Shown piece after piece: positions 53,441 to 62,077 of a stretch of 64,000 nt of DNA. The position numbers and the translations under genes were made by a program. Within the stretch, counting starts at the first letter, position 1. Each line of letters starts with the position of its first letter. The stretch comes from CAVWDI01 sp963793095 (GTDB lineage Bacteria; Chloroflexota; Anaerolineae; Anaerolineales; UBA4823). Under the pieces are notes generated by a model. The model made no database searches and was not told where the DNA came from. It saw only the letters and a list, made by a program, of their open reading frames with translations. The stretch spans positions 1 through 64,000 of the forward strand of contig CAWBYY010000008.1 of assembly GCA_963793095.1 (NCBI GenBank), given 5' to 3'.

Positions 53441-54313
53441 GTGGAACGCGATCTGTTTTATATAATCTCCCTACCGGAGCGCGCCCTGCGCGCTTCGGCT
53501 GTTTTTCTGGGAGGTTCTATCTACGAAACAACCGAGACGCTGATACCGGAGTGGGTTCGTGAAACGCGTCTGTACCAGGCAATTGTTGCAGGATTACTTA
53601 GAATCACTATTGAATTGGTCGGAGGCGCAAAAGGTCTGCTTCCCGATCATGAGGTTGAGGTCCGGGAATTTGCCCTGCGCAAAGCAGCTGGAACCGGGAT
53701 TGAGATGGCAGGTTTTTTGACGGTCGGCTGGTCGCCTTTGTGGCTGTTCGCTGTGGCAGCGGACATGACGGGAGGTGTGCGGACTTACTTAGATGCATTG
53801 GTTGAACAGCTAAAGCTGGACGGTATGCTGCTGGAGGATGCAGAGATTAATTCGACCAAAGAACTGTTGGATGCCTTTGAAGGGGCAACAGACCTTGTTG
53901 CAGAAAACATTGATATCCCCCCATTAACAATAAGGGAACTGCAGTCTGCCTGGCAGAAGTTAAAATTGAATGTTCATGATCTTCCGGATCCTGACCGGCT
54001 GAACCGGATTTACCAGGAGTTGAGGCAGACGGCGGATCGGGGAGATTCTTCCTTGGGAGATCTATCGAAATTACTGGCGTTCAGCGCCATCCGGGCAGGA
54101 ATTCAGATTGGCAATGTTCACATCTTTGATTTTTACCGATCCGCTCTGCGAGAGATTGAGGATGAAGGTCTGCATCTTTATACCAAGCGGTTGTCCAGGC
54201 CTTACCTGGCAGCAGCAAGGGCTCATTTTGACCCGGAGCAGATCACATATACACAGCGCCTTCTGCCGCATGGAAGAACGAAGTGTAAAAATCAAGTTGT
54301 TGATTCAGATTGA
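53441..54313 (+). CDS. Uncharacterised helical protein (weakly EcsC-like)
   Basis: A 290-aa protein from a GTG start that lacks a good ribosome site. It has short hydrophobic patches (LYQAIVAGLLRITIELVGG, AGFLTVGWSPLWLFAVAADM) and long amphipathic helices. Parts recall EcsC-type proteins, but the match is weak. The last 15 residues (HGRTKCKNQVVDSD) look unlike the rest and may come from a frame change. It lies between YIP1 and DinB genes on the same strand. Confidence 0.55.
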   Translation: MERDLFYIISLPERALRASAVFLGGSIYETTETLIPEWVRETRLYQAIVAGLLRITIELVGGAKGLLPDHEVEVREFALRKAAGTGIEMAGFLTVGWSPLWLFAVAADMTGGVRTYLDALVEQLKLDGMLLEDAEINSTKELLDAFEGATDLVAENIDIPPLTIRELQSAWQKLKLNVHDLPDPDRLNRIYQELRQTADRGDSSLGDLSKLLAFSAIRAGIQIGNVHIFDFYRSALREIEDEGLHLYTKRLSRPYLAAARAHFDPEQITYTQRLLPHGRTKCKNQVVDSD

Positions 54314-54355
54314 AAACCTTTTAAAAATCAAATGAGAGAGAGTAAAGGAGAAGCG

Positions 54356-55243
54356 ATGGAATCCGAACACGGAGATTTATCTTTTTTTGTATCCCAGTTG
54401 TACGCATTGGCTGCCAAGCTGGAGGGTGAAGGCCAGTATAATCTGGCAAAGCTGGAGCGCTGCGCCGCGGATGCCATCTGCCGCCAGGCGGCATACGGAC
54501 TGGAAATGCCATCAAACCGGGAGGAACTGGCGGCTGAGGTAAAGAATTCTGCCGGCGCCATATCTGAACTCAATACCAGCCCGGAGCTGGTGGAAGCGAT
54601 CCTGCACGGTGCTGAGATCATGGCTGACGGACAGCTTCCTTTTATCGATGTGGCTCCGAACCCGTATTTATGCCGCTACTGCGGGTATGTGACCCTGACC
54701 AGGCCGGCGGTAAACTGCCCGAACTGCAGCGCCCGCCCGGATACATTTAAGCTGTTCAACCCGGTGTACTGGCTGGACAGGTTCGACCCGTTTGAAGTCA
54801 TGATCCGGCTGGAACAAACCCCGGCAGACCTGGCGGTGCTGCTGGATGGGTTGTCGGAAGACCAAATGAGCCGGATTCCACAGGAAGACGGGTGGAACGT
54901 GCGCAACGCCGTGTCCCACCTGAGGGATGCCCAGGGCGTACTGGAATTCCGGGTAAAGCTGATGCTGGAGCAGGATAACCCCAGGCTCGAGTCAAAGGCG
55001 GTGTTCGAGTGGGCTGCGGATGAGGCTGACCGCCCTGCATCTGTTGAAGAGATATTCAGGACATACCGGGATTCTCGCCTGAAAACTATTGCGATCCTGG
55101 AGGAACTGCCGCTGGCTGAGTGGTGGCGAAAAGGGCAGCACGAGGAGTTTGGCGAGGTGACCATCACCCAGCAGGCCAGTTATTTCGCGGCACACGAGCT
55201 GACCCATTTCCCGCAAATTGAAAAGCTGGTCGATAATCTGTAA
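54356..55243 (+). CDS. DinB-family protein with rubredoxin-like zinc ribbon
   Basis: About 295 aa with AAAGGAG before the ATG at 54356. The N-terminal 100 residues are a ferritin-like helical segment. In the middle LCRYCGYVTLTRP and NCPNCSARP form a CxxC...CxxC rubredoxin-like site. The C-terminal half is DinB: DGWNVRNAVSHLRDAQGVLEFR, and YFAAHELTHFPQIEKLV with the metal-binding His. DinB enzymes are metal-dependent transferases of thiols or damage-linked proteins. The fusion with a zinc ribbon is less common. The arginase-fold gene follows by 24 nt. Confidence 0.8.
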   Translation: MESEHGDLSFFVSQLYALAAKLEGEGQYNLAKLERCAADAICRQAAYGLEMPSNREELAAEVKNSAGAISELNTSPELVEAILHGAEIMADGQLPFIDVAPNPYLCRYCGYVTLTRPAVNCPNCSARPDTFKLFNPVYWLDRFDPFEVMIRLEQTPADLAVLLDGLSEDQMSRIPQEDGWNVRNAVSHLRDAQGVLEFRVKLMLEQDNPRLESKAVFEWAADEADRPASVEEIFRTYRDSRLKTIAILEELPLAEWWRKGQHEEFGEVTITQQASYFAAHELTHFPQIEKLVDNL

Positions 55244-55267
55244 ACAATATCCGGGAGGCGTTAGATT

Positions 55268-56035
55268 ATGAAGAACAGGGTGATCGTATCGCCGTTTTTC
55301 CTGGACGAGCCGGAGCCGGAGCTGGAAGCGCTGGCGGGGGCGGACTGGTATTTGAATAAACCGGAACTGCCGGCAGGTGACAGGATGCACCGGATGGCGA
55401 CCCTGCACCAGGGCATCGCCAATTTTACAGAGATGGCGCTGGCGGCGGGTGAGAGACCGGTCAGCTATGCAGGAGACTGCTGCGCGGTGATCGGGGTGCA
55501 GGCCGGATTACAAAGGGCTGGGCTCGAGACCACCTTATTATGGCTGGACGCCCACGGGGATTTTAACACCTGGGAGACCAGCCCGAGCGGATTTCTGGGC
55601 GGCATGCCGCTGGCGATGATCGCCGGCAGGGGTGAATTGACTCTGCTTGATGCGCTGGAAATGCAGCCCCTGGCAGAGGAAAGGGTGATCCTATGCGATG
55701 CCCGTGATCTCGATCCAGGAGAAAAAGAAGCCGTAGCCCGATCGAATATCCTGCACCTGAGAGACCCGGTGTCGCTGCTGGAGGATGACCTGCCGGAGGG
55801 CCCCCTGTACGTGCATTTTGATGTGGACATCCTCGATCCGGGTGAAGCGCCGGCGGTCAGCTATCCCGCCCCGGGCGGGCCTTCAGCAGGTGAACTGGAA
55901 CGGATTTTCAGACGCCTGGCGAAGAGCGGGCAGGTTGCCGCCGCCTCGATTTCATCCTGGAATCCAGAACTGGACGGGGACCTGTCCACCCGGAAATTGT
56001 GTGTTCGCCTGTTTAATATCCTGGTGGGCGGTTGA
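55268..56035 (+). CDS. Arginase-superfamily protein with altered first metal motif
   Basis: A 255-aa protein with the arginase/agmatinase fold. Motif 2 is WLDAHGDFNT and motif 3 is HFDVDILDPGEAPAVSYPAPGG, both intact. Motif 1, normally GGDHS, reads AGDCCAVIG, so the metal-binding His is replaced by Cys. The loss of a His ligand suggests a different metal or a non-arginase reaction. It is shorter than arginase (about 300 aa). The gene may be co-transcribed with the DinB gene. Confidence 0.8.
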   Translation: MKNRVIVSPFFLDEPEPELEALAGADWYLNKPELPAGDRMHRMATLHQGIANFTEMALAAGERPVSYAGDCCAVIGVQAGLQRAGLETTLLWLDAHGDFNTWETSPSGFLGGMPLAMIAGRGELTLLDALEMQPLAEERVILCDARDLDPGEKEAVARSNILHLRDPVSLLEDDLPEGPLYVHFDVDILDPGEAPAVSYPAPGGPSAGELERIFRRLAKSGQVAAASISSWNPELDGDLSTRKLCVRLFNILVGG

Positions 56036-56219
56036 GGGTTTTTTCGTATCTGCTGGCAAAACCCGGACAATTGGGATGGAGTCTCGTTTGACATGCAATT
56101 TATTTGTTGTTAGAATTTTTCAGGCGGTGCCAATGCGCCGGCAATACCCTCCGGACTATGCCGGTTTATACCCCCTGTCAGGGGAAGTGTAATGTAATTC
56201 TAATAAAAGGAAAAGAACT

Positions 56220-56429
56220 GTGGAAGAAAGAGAAGTCGGAATTGTAAAATGGTTCAGCGATTCTAAGGGCTACGGATTTATAACACGCGAGAGCGGTGAG
56301 GATCTGTTTGTCCATTACACTGAAATTACGGGAGAAGGATTTCGAACGCTTGAAGAAGGCCAGAGAGTGGAATACTCTGTTGAGGAGACCGAAAAAGGGC
56401 TGCAGGCAAGCAGAGTGATGGCGTTGTAA
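56220..56429 (+). CDS. Cold shock protein (CspA family)
   Basis: A 69-aa protein from a GTG start with AAAGGAAAA upstream. The RNA-binding motifs are intact: RNP1 KGYGFIT and RNP2 LFVHY. The core is VGIVKWFSDSKGYGFI. The leader upstream contains a GC-rich hairpin at about 56168-56184 (CCCCCTG...CAGGGG). CspA proteins melt RNA structure at low temperature. A terminator follows. Very small and well conserved, so the call is firm. Confidence 0.92.
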   Translation: MEEREVGIVKWFSDSKGYGFITRESGEDLFVHYTEITGEGFRTLEEGQRVEYSVEETEKGLQASRVMAL

Positions 56430-56455
56430 TTAGATTTTGCTAAAAATTATCGACC

Positions 56456-56490
56456 AAAAAATCCCTCCCAATTGTTTGGGTGGGATTTTT
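56456..56490 (+). terminator. Intrinsic terminator of the cold shock gene
   Basis: AAAAATCCC, T, CCCA pairs with TGGG, T, GGGATTTTT with one central T-T mismatch and a short loop, then T-run. It ends the csp transcript. Confidence 0.85.
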
Positions 56491-56685
56491 GAATTTAATC
56501 CGCCTGGATCCGGGAAGAATTCCGCCACCAAAATCACCCCTGGATTCAGGTCCTGAAAACCAGGCAGATTTTCTCTCTACAGGGGGAGATAACCAGAAAA
56601 ATTACTATTCCCGTTAACCGGACCGCAAATAATGACAGAAAACGGCAGGTTGGATTTGATTAACCCCGATCCCCGGATAATCCTA

Positions 56686-57546
56686 TCAGAAGATGACCGA
56701 CGCTATCAAAAGCATAGCCAGGAACATGTAGAGCGAAGCGTATTTAAACAGACCGAAATTGAGCCGTTCCGAAGGGCGGACCATACTGGCGCCAGCCAGA
56801 AAAATCAATCCCGCTGAGAGCACTGCCAGCAGGCGCATACTCCCGCCCTCAAGGTTGATTCCGACCGCGGCGGCTCCAATAGCGAGGGCTGCCAGCGCGC
56901 TGGAAACTGAAATAATCCGGTGGGTCGTCCTGACCCCATAGCGGGAGGGGAAGGTTGGAATCCCAGCCCGGTCGTAATCGTCCTGGTAGCGGATACTGAA
57001 TGTGAGAATATGGGTCGGGATCCAGAACAGGACTGAAAGGCTCATCAATATGCCTATCCATTCGATTGCACCTGTTCCCAGGGCGCGGCCCGCCAGGACA
57101 GGCATCCCGCCGGCGAGGCCCCCCCAGATAACCGACCAGGGGGTGCGGCGCTTAAGCCAGATTGTGTACAGTAAAACATCAAATACAATCCCCGCCAGAA
57201 CGATAGTGCCGTAAAGGGGGTCGATCGCAAGAGCCCAGCCAACGCCAAGAAAAGATAGGAACAACCCCAGTACTAACGCCTTCTTGAGGGTGATCTGGCC
57301 TGAGGGAAGCGGTCGCCAGCAGGTGCGTTTCATTATGGCGTCGATATCGTGATCGTGCCACATGTTCAACACCGTGCTGCCGCTGATCGCCAGAAACAGG
57401 CTTCCGGCAACTCCCACGACGGTCGCGATGTTAAACCAGGGACAGCGCGAGCTCATAAAACCAGCCAGCCCAGTGGTAATCAGCAAAAAGGTCTGGGGGC
57501 TCTTTATCAGTGACCAGTAGAACTTTAATTTCGGTTTGGAATTCAT
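56686..57546 (-). CDS. ctaB: UbiA-family prenyltransferase, probable protohaem IX farnesyltransferase
   Basis: A 286-aa polytopic protein with about nine helices. The first Asp-rich motif is NMWHDHDIDAIMKRTCWRPL and the second lies around FWIPTHILTFSIRYQDDYDR; GGLAGGMPVLAG is typical of haem O synthase. The enzyme farnesylates haem B to haem O for terminal oxidases. No oxidase genes are in this window. The HDHDID segment differs from the more usual ND...D pattern in other UbiA members. Haem O synthase is the best but not the only option. Confidence 0.8.
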   Translation of the reverse strand: MNSKPKLKFYWSLIKSPQTFLLITTGLAGFMSSRCPWFNIATVVGVAGSLFLAISGSTVLNMWHDHDIDAIMKRTCWRPLPSGQITLKKALVLGLFLSFLGVGWALAIDPLYGTIVLAGIVFDVLLYTIWLKRRTPWSVIWGGLAGGMPVLAGRALGTGAIEWIGILMSLSVLFWIPTHILTFSIRYQDDYDRAGIPTFPSRYGVRTTHRIISVSSALAALAIGAAAVGINLEGGSMRLLAVLSAGLIFLAGASMVRPSERLNFGLFKYASLYMFLAMLLIASVIF

Positions 57547-57853
57547 CGAAGGATTCGTTTTGTCAATAAATCTGGTTGCCGGGCACAGCGGAAGAAGAGG
57601 TTCAGGCTGCAGTACTCCAGGCCAGCAACCTGGCTTGTCCGGGTGGTCAGATTATACCCGCAATTATGCTCTCCGCCGTTGCGCACATTAAGCAGGTGGG
57701 CGTCCTTTTCAACATAAAACCCAAAAAAATCAGGCCGAAAAAGTTGTTCTGATGGAAATTGCCCGTGAGAAGAGTGTTCAGGGGTGACGCTTTATGAGCC
57801 TTTCTGGTGCAGTGAGAGCCCTGGAATCCGGCTGAAATCCTGCCAGAGGTGCC
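57547..57853. other. Intergenic region, no gene seen
   Basis: About 300 nt between the prenyltransferase start and the guaA stop. Nothing noteworthy, apart from weak GC-rich inverted stretches. Confidence 0.4.
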
Positions 57854-59509
57854 TCACTCCCATTCGATGGTTGCAGGGGGTTTGGATGTTATGTCGTAAA
57901 CAACCCGGTTAATCCCCTCCACCTCGTTGACAATCCGGTTTGAGATTTTTTCCAGCACAGAATGAGGCAGCCTTGCCCAATCCGCAGTCATAAAATCGGT
58001 TGTGGTGACCGCCCGGACAGCGGCTGTTTCCTGAAATGTGCGCTGGTCGCCCATCACACCGACTGACCTGACCGGCAGTAAAACCATAAAGGCCTGGGCG
58101 ATGGTACCCTTGTTTGTGTCATTTCGGGATTCCTGGAAGTAACCGCCATGTGTAAGCTCTTCCAGCAGGATTTCATCGGCGGCTCTCAGCCGGTCCAGCC
58201 TTTCCCGGGTGATCTCGCCCAAACAACGGACTGCCAATCCCGGTCCGGGAAACGGCTGGCGCCAGACTATTTCTCCCGGAAGTCCAAGATGCTCGCCCAC
58301 CAGGCGCACTTCATCCTTAAACAGATAGCGCAGGGGTTCAACCAGTTTGAAATCCATATCCTGCGGTAATCCACCCACATTGTGATGGGACTTAATCCGC
58401 TGGGCTTTTGAGCGGTCAGGCGCGCTTGATTCGACCACGTCCGGGTAAATCGTACCCTGGACAAGATATGGCGGTGAACCGAGCGAACCTGCCTGCTCTT
58501 CAAAAATACGGATAAAACACTCGCCGATAACATGCCTTTTACGTTCGGGATCAGTGATCCCCTCCAGCGCGGCAAGAAAAACATCTTCCGCCTCTACCAA
58601 AACCAGTTCGACTCCCAGGTGCTGCTGGAGCGAGGTTTTTACAGCAGCCGCTTCGCCTTTACGCAGCATTCCCGTATCAACAAACACAGCTGCCAGCTGT
58701 TGGCCGACTGCCTTGCCTACCAGTGCAGTCGCCACGCTTAAGTCAACCCCGCCGCTCACAGCCGAGAGCACCATATCCGAACCCACCAGCTGGCGAACAT
58801 TCTGGATAGCCTGGGTGGTCATCGACTCAGGCGTCCAGTCAGGCTTCATTCCGCATATGTTCAGGGCGAAATTGCGCAGTATTTCGACGCCCCGGGGTGT
58901 GTGCTGCACTTCGGGGTGGAACTGAACCCCGAAGTAGCTGCGTTTCAGATCAGCAATTGCAGCAACCGGCGAATTGGGGCTGCTGCCCACTGTCTCGAAT
59001 CCGGGCGGCGGGGACTCTATTCTATCGCCATGCGACATCCAGACGGTGAAATCCCCGGGGGGCAGCAATGGGTTGTCCCGGATTGTGGCAAACCTGGCAG
59101 AGCCGTATTCATGGACGTCTGCCGGCGCAACAAGGCCTCCGAGGGTGTGGGTCAATACCTGCATGCCGTAGCAGATTCCCAGGATGGGCAGTTTGCTTTC
59201 GAACACATAATCCGGAATGGAAGGCGCATCACCCAGGTAAACGGAAGCCGGGCCGCCAGAGAGCACAAAACCAGCCGGGTTCGCCCTCAGCACATCCTCA
59301 ACGGGCGCATCCCAGGGGAAAAGCTGGCAGAAAACCTGGCTTTCGCGGATGCGCCGGGCTATTAACTGGGAGGTCTGGGAACCGAAATCAAGGACTGCGA
59401 TAGATTTGAAGCCCATTTGATTATGAGTGTCATGCGGGTCCGGGTACGTGCCGGTTTGGGATGATTTATCAATACCAGGATAATCAAGCGGTTCTGGGGT
59501 TAGGCTCAT
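57854..59509 (-). CDS. guaA: GMP synthase (glutamine-hydrolysing), with PP-loop substitution
   Basis: About 551 aa. The glutaminase domain has IAVLDFGSQTSQLIARRI, the nucleophile in ILGICYGMQ and HPEV in GVQFHPEVQHTPRG. The ATP-pyrophosphatase domain has the PP-loop, which reads SGGVDLSVA where family members have SGGVDS; the Ser is Leu here. The C-terminal dimerisation part ends PPATIEWE. The enzyme makes GMP from XMP. The ATG at 59509 overlaps the xpt gene; a start at 59416 (MGFKSIAVLD) would give the usual length but has no ribosome site. It forms an operon with xpt. Confidence 0.92.
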   Translation of the reverse strand: MSLTPEPLDYPGIDKSSQTGTYPDPHDTHNQMGFKSIAVLDFGSQTSQLIARRIRESQVFCQLFPWDAPVEDVLRANPAGFVLSGGPASVYLGDAPSIPDYVFESKLPILGICYGMQVLTHTLGGLVAPADVHEYGSARFATIRDNPLLPPGDFTVWMSHGDRIESPPPGFETVGSSPNSPVAAIADLKRSYFGVQFHPEVQHTPRGVEILRNFALNICGMKPDWTPESMTTQAIQNVRQLVGSDMVLSAVSGGVDLSVATALVGKAVGQQLAAVFVDTGMLRKGEAAAVKTSLQQHLGVELVLVEAEDVFLAALEGITDPERKRHVIGECFIRIFEEQAGSLGSPPYLVQGTIYPDVVESSAPDRSKAQRIKSHHNVGGLPQDMDFKLVEPLRYLFKDEVRLVGEHLGLPGEIVWRQPFPGPGLAVRCLGEITRERLDRLRAADEILLEELTHGGYFQESRNDTNKGTIAQAFMVLLPVRSVGVMGDQRTFQETAAVRAVTTTDFMTADWARLPHSVLEKISNRIVNEVEGINRVVYDITSKPPATIEWE

Positions 59510-60074
59510 CGAATTCAATCAGGTCACCCTGCATCGATTTGATGGAAACAAGTGAGATGACTGGCACTTTCAGATAGGCGAGGGCTTTACGTCCACCTTC
59601 AAAGCTCTTCTCGATCAGGGTCCCTATCCCAACGATCTGAGCCCCGGCAGCCAGGGTAAGCTGGACCAATCCCTGGATGGTCGCCCCGCTTGCCAGGAAA
59701 TCATCAATAATCAGCACCCGTTCACCGGAAGAGAGATACTCGGGCGATACGATCAGCTCCACCATGCGGCCTTTTGTGTGAGATGGTGAAAGGATCAGCA
59801 GGACCTGGTCAGGCATTGTTATGGGCTTGTGTTTGCGGGCGTAGACCACCGGCAGGTCCATGAAACGTCCGGTCATCAAAGCCGGCGCGATGCCTGAGAT
59901 TTCAGCGGTCAGAATTTTACTGGCCTGGATATCTTTAAACAGGGATGCGAATTGTTTTCCGCAGGCTTCCATTAACGCAGGGTCCACCTGGTGGTTGATA
60001 AATCCATCAACTTTCAATATCCCATCCCCAAGATTTTTGCCCTCATTTAATATACGTTCCTGTAATTCTTTCAT
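59484..60074 (-). CDS. xpt: Xanthine phosphoribosyltransferase
   Basis: A 196-aa type I PRTase. The PRPP motif is VLIIDDFLASGAT, and LTAEISGIAPALMTGR with PVVYARKHKP match the Xpt-specific region. It converts xanthine to XMP, the substrate of the guaA product whose gene overlaps its 3' end by about 25 nt. I searched the leader for a purine riboswitch and found none of the expected conserved loops. Co-regulation with guaA is therefore by the shared transcript. Confidence 0.92.
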   Translation of the reverse strand: MKELQERILNEGKNLGDGILKVDGFINHQVDPALMEACGKQFASLFKDIQASKILTAEISGIAPALMTGRFMDLPVVYARKHKPITMPDQVLLILSPSHTKGRMVELIVSPEYLSSGERVLIIDDFLASGATIQGLVQLTLAAGAQIVGIGTLIEKSFEGGRKALAYLKVPVISLVSIKSMQGDLIEFDEPNPRTA

Positions 60075-60236
60075 CGATTTTCCCGGGTGTTTGTCCAGAA
60101 CGGGATAGTAAAACTGGGTACCGTAAAATTATCCGGTTTTGACCAATATTGTAACCCCTCCCGGGATGCCTTACAGGGTTAATTTAGAAATAAGTTCCAT
60201 ATTACAGATATCAGTCTGAACAGTGAAATTTGTCAT

Positions 60237-60281
60237 TGGCGAAATCGACCTGGAAATGTATAATATTATGGCAAGCCATAA
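60237..60281 (+). promoter_or_regulatory. DtxR-operon promoter with operator palindrome
   Basis: TTGGCG (60237-60242), a 16-nt spacer and a perfect TATAAT (60259-60264) form a promoter. Directly downstream is the perfect palindrome TTATGGC-AA-GCCATAA at 60266-60281, which covers the expected transcription start near 60271. Binding of a repressor there would block initiation. The DtxR-type product of the next gene is the obvious candidate, with iron as co-repressor. Confidence 0.75.
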
Positions 60282-60315
60282 AAATTACCCCAAATTCTAT
60301 ATGGAAAGACATAAA

Positions 60316-61047
60316 ATGGAGCTGCGAAGTTACCGGGAGCTGAGTGAGAACGAGCAAATGTACCTGGTTACAATTGCTAAATTACAGGAAAACGGGGGCG
60401 AACGACTGGTGCCGTTATCCGACCTGGCGGAGACGCTTTCATTTTTGCCGGTTTCAGTCAACCAGATGATCCGCAAACTGGCGGATGACGGTCTGCTTGA
60501 TTACCAGCCGTACAAAGGGGTCGACTTCAGCCCGGCCGGGCGGGAGATTGTTTTACGGATACTGCGCTACCGCAGGTTGTGGGAGGTCTTCTTGGTTAAA
60601 CACCTGAATTTTGACCTGGATGAAGCCGACGCGCTTGCCTGCCGCATGGAACACATCACAAACGACCGGGTAGCGGATAGATTGTCCGGATTCCTCGGCA
60701 ACCCGCAGGTATGCTACCACGGGCATACGATACCTTCACCGGGAGGCAAATACGAAACCGTTCCCCAAATCGCTCTGAATAAACTGGGTGCAGGAGAGGT
60801 CGCCAGGGTAAGAGGGATCATGGCCGACCCAGCCGCCGTGTCGTTCTTGAGAAATGAAGATTTGCAGCCCGGCAGCCAGGTCAGAGTGCTTGGAATCGGA
60901 GATGGAGGAGCGATGCTCCTTGAAGTAAACGACCATCAGGTCAATTTATCGGCGGGTATCGCCAGCCAAGTGGTTGTCGAAGCAGAGTTTACGGAGAACC
61001 GCTCAGGGTTTCCCACACCTGGGGACCAGGATGGGATTGGCAGGTAG
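60316..61047 (+). CDS. DtxR/MntR-family metal-dependent repressor
   Basis: About 243 aa; I choose the ATG at 60316, giving MELRSYRELSENEQMYLVTI, as the upstream frame runs through the promoter. The winged helix is LSDLAETLSFLPVSVNQMIR with LADDGLLDYQPYKGVDFSP. The dimer/metal domain has LRYRRLWEVFLVKHLNFD, and DALACRMEHITNDRVADRLS with the expected acidic and His ligands. The C-terminal part is FeoA/SH3-like (LQPGSQVRVLGIGDGG). It heads an iron-uptake operon, so it is probably an iron-responsive repressor. Confidence 0.88.
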   Translation: MELRSYRELSENEQMYLVTIAKLQENGGERLVPLSDLAETLSFLPVSVNQMIRKLADDGLLDYQPYKGVDFSPAGREIVLRILRYRRLWEVFLVKHLNFDLDEADALACRMEHITNDRVADRLSGFLGNPQVCYHGHTIPSPGGKYETVPQIALNKLGAGEVARVRGIMADPAAVSFLRNEDLQPGSQVRVLGIGDGGAMLLEVNDHQVNLSAGIASQVVVEAEFTENRSGFPTPGDQDGIGR

Positions 61048-61051
61048 AGAG

Positions 61052-61315
61052 ATGGAAAATGAATCCCTCCCCCTGAGCGCCTTGAAAGTTGGCGAAAGCG
61101 GCAGAATCATCCAATTGAACCTGAAAGGGACCACCCGCCAGCGCTTTATGGCGATGGGCCTGGTAAGGGGCGAAGTGGTCAGGGTTGAGCGGGTCGCCCC
61201 GCTTGGCGATCCGGTTGAATTTGTTGTTAAAGGCTACCATCTTTCAGTCCGTAAATCCGAGGCAGGCCAGATTTTTGTGATACCCTGCAGGAATGAGAGT
61301 ACTGATGCACCATGA
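61052..61315 (+). CDS. feoA: FeoA-family protein 1
   Basis: About 87 aa from an ATG 4 nt after the DtxR stop. The SH3-like fold is seen in LSALKVGESGRIIQLNLKGT, then RQRFMAMGLVRGEVVRVERV and VEFVVKGYHLSVRKSEA. FeoA helps the FeoB transporter at its cytoplasmic face. A second FeoA gene follows and overlaps its 3' end by about 23 nt. The pair may form a heteromeric accessory. Confidence 0.9.
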   Translation: MENESLPLSALKVGESGRIIQLNLKGTTRQRFMAMGLVRGEVVRVERVAPLGDPVEFVVKGYHLSVRKSEAGQIFVIPCRNESTDAP

Positions 61316-61538
61316 GACACTGCCCCTTTCGATGGTGTCCGCCGGCGAAAAGGTGCGCCTGGTCAAAGTGCACGCCGGACACCGGATGGTCAGCCGCCTG
61401 ACAACAATGGGGCTGACGCCGGGAGTTGAATTCAGCGTTCTGCAGGACTGCGGAGGGCCTAAAATGGTATCTGTGCGCGGCTCCAAGGTGGCCCTTGGAC
61501 ACGGGATCGCCCACCGGATTATGGTTGAACGGATCTGA
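61293..61538 (+). CDS. feoA: FeoA-family protein 2
   Basis: An 81-aa protein with the same SH3-like core: LSMVSAGEKVRLVKVHAGHR, RLTTMGLTPGVEFSVLQ, and VSVRGSKVALGHGIAHRIMV. The ATG at 61293 lies inside the first feoA; 61305 is an alternative. It differs enough from the first copy to suggest distinct roles. Its stop is about 30 nt before feoB. Confidence 0.88.
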   Translation: MRVLMHHETLPLSMVSAGEKVRLVKVHAGHRMVSRLTTMGLTPGVEFSVLQDCGGPKMVSVRGSKVALGHGIAHRIMVERI

Positions 61539-61568
61539 TTTTTTTTACCAGCCAGGATATAAAATTTT

Positions 61569-62072
61569 ATGGCAGAGCTGAAAATCGCCATTGCTGGAAA
61601 CCCGAATGCAGGTAAAAGCACTGTCTTTAATGCGCTGACAGGTTCTCACCAGCATGTCGGCAACTGGCCCGGGAAGACGGTCGAGAAGAAAGAAGGTAAA
61701 TTCCGTTTTAACGGTCTTGATGTAAATGTGGTTGACCTGCCGGGTACCTACAGCCTGAGCGCCCTTTCTCCAGAGGAGATTATCGCCAGGGACTATATCC
61801 TTAACAACAAACCGGATATGGTTGTCACGGTGATGGATGCAGCCAACCTGGAGCGTAACCTGTACCTGGCTGTTCAAGTGCTGGAACTGGGCGTGCCGGT
61901 GCTGGTTATGCTCAATATGACTGATGTCGCTGAGTCAAGGGGTATTGTGATTGATGAAAAACGCCTGAGTCAGGCGCTTGGCGCTCCCATCATCCAGACA
62001 GTCGCCAACCGGGGAGTGGGTATCCAACGGCTGAAAGAGGCCATCGCAGAATTTGCGAAAAATAAGAACTGA
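61569..62072 (+). CDS. feoB: FeoB G-domain protein (separate GTPase part)
   Basis: A 167-aa GTPase corresponding to the N-terminal domain of FeoB. G1 is GNPNAGKST, G2 is in KTVEKKEG, G3 is DLPGTYSL and G4 is NMTD. The ORF ends with FAKNKN and a stop, and the membrane part is a separate ORF starting 6 nt later in another frame. In single-chain FeoB both are fused. A genuine split is plausible in this group, but a frameshift cannot be excluded. Confidence 0.9.
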   Translation: MAELKIAIAGNPNAGKSTVFNALTGSHQHVGNWPGKTVEKKEGKFRFNGLDVNVVDLPGTYSLSALSPEEIIARDYILNNKPDMVVTVMDAANLERNLYLAVQVLELGVPVLVMLNMTDVAESRGIVIDEKRLSQALGAPIIQTVANRGVGIQRLKEAIAEFAKNKN

Positions 62073-62077
62073 ACAGC

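Noticed and set aside
51076..57546. Anti-phage defence island
   Set aside because: Cyclase, YIP1 and DinB genes are near each other, but no defence effector, nuclease or transposase accompanies them.
60075..60222. Possible purine riboswitch upstream of xpt
   Set aside because: The conserved loop sequences and three-way junction pattern are not present on the minus strand.
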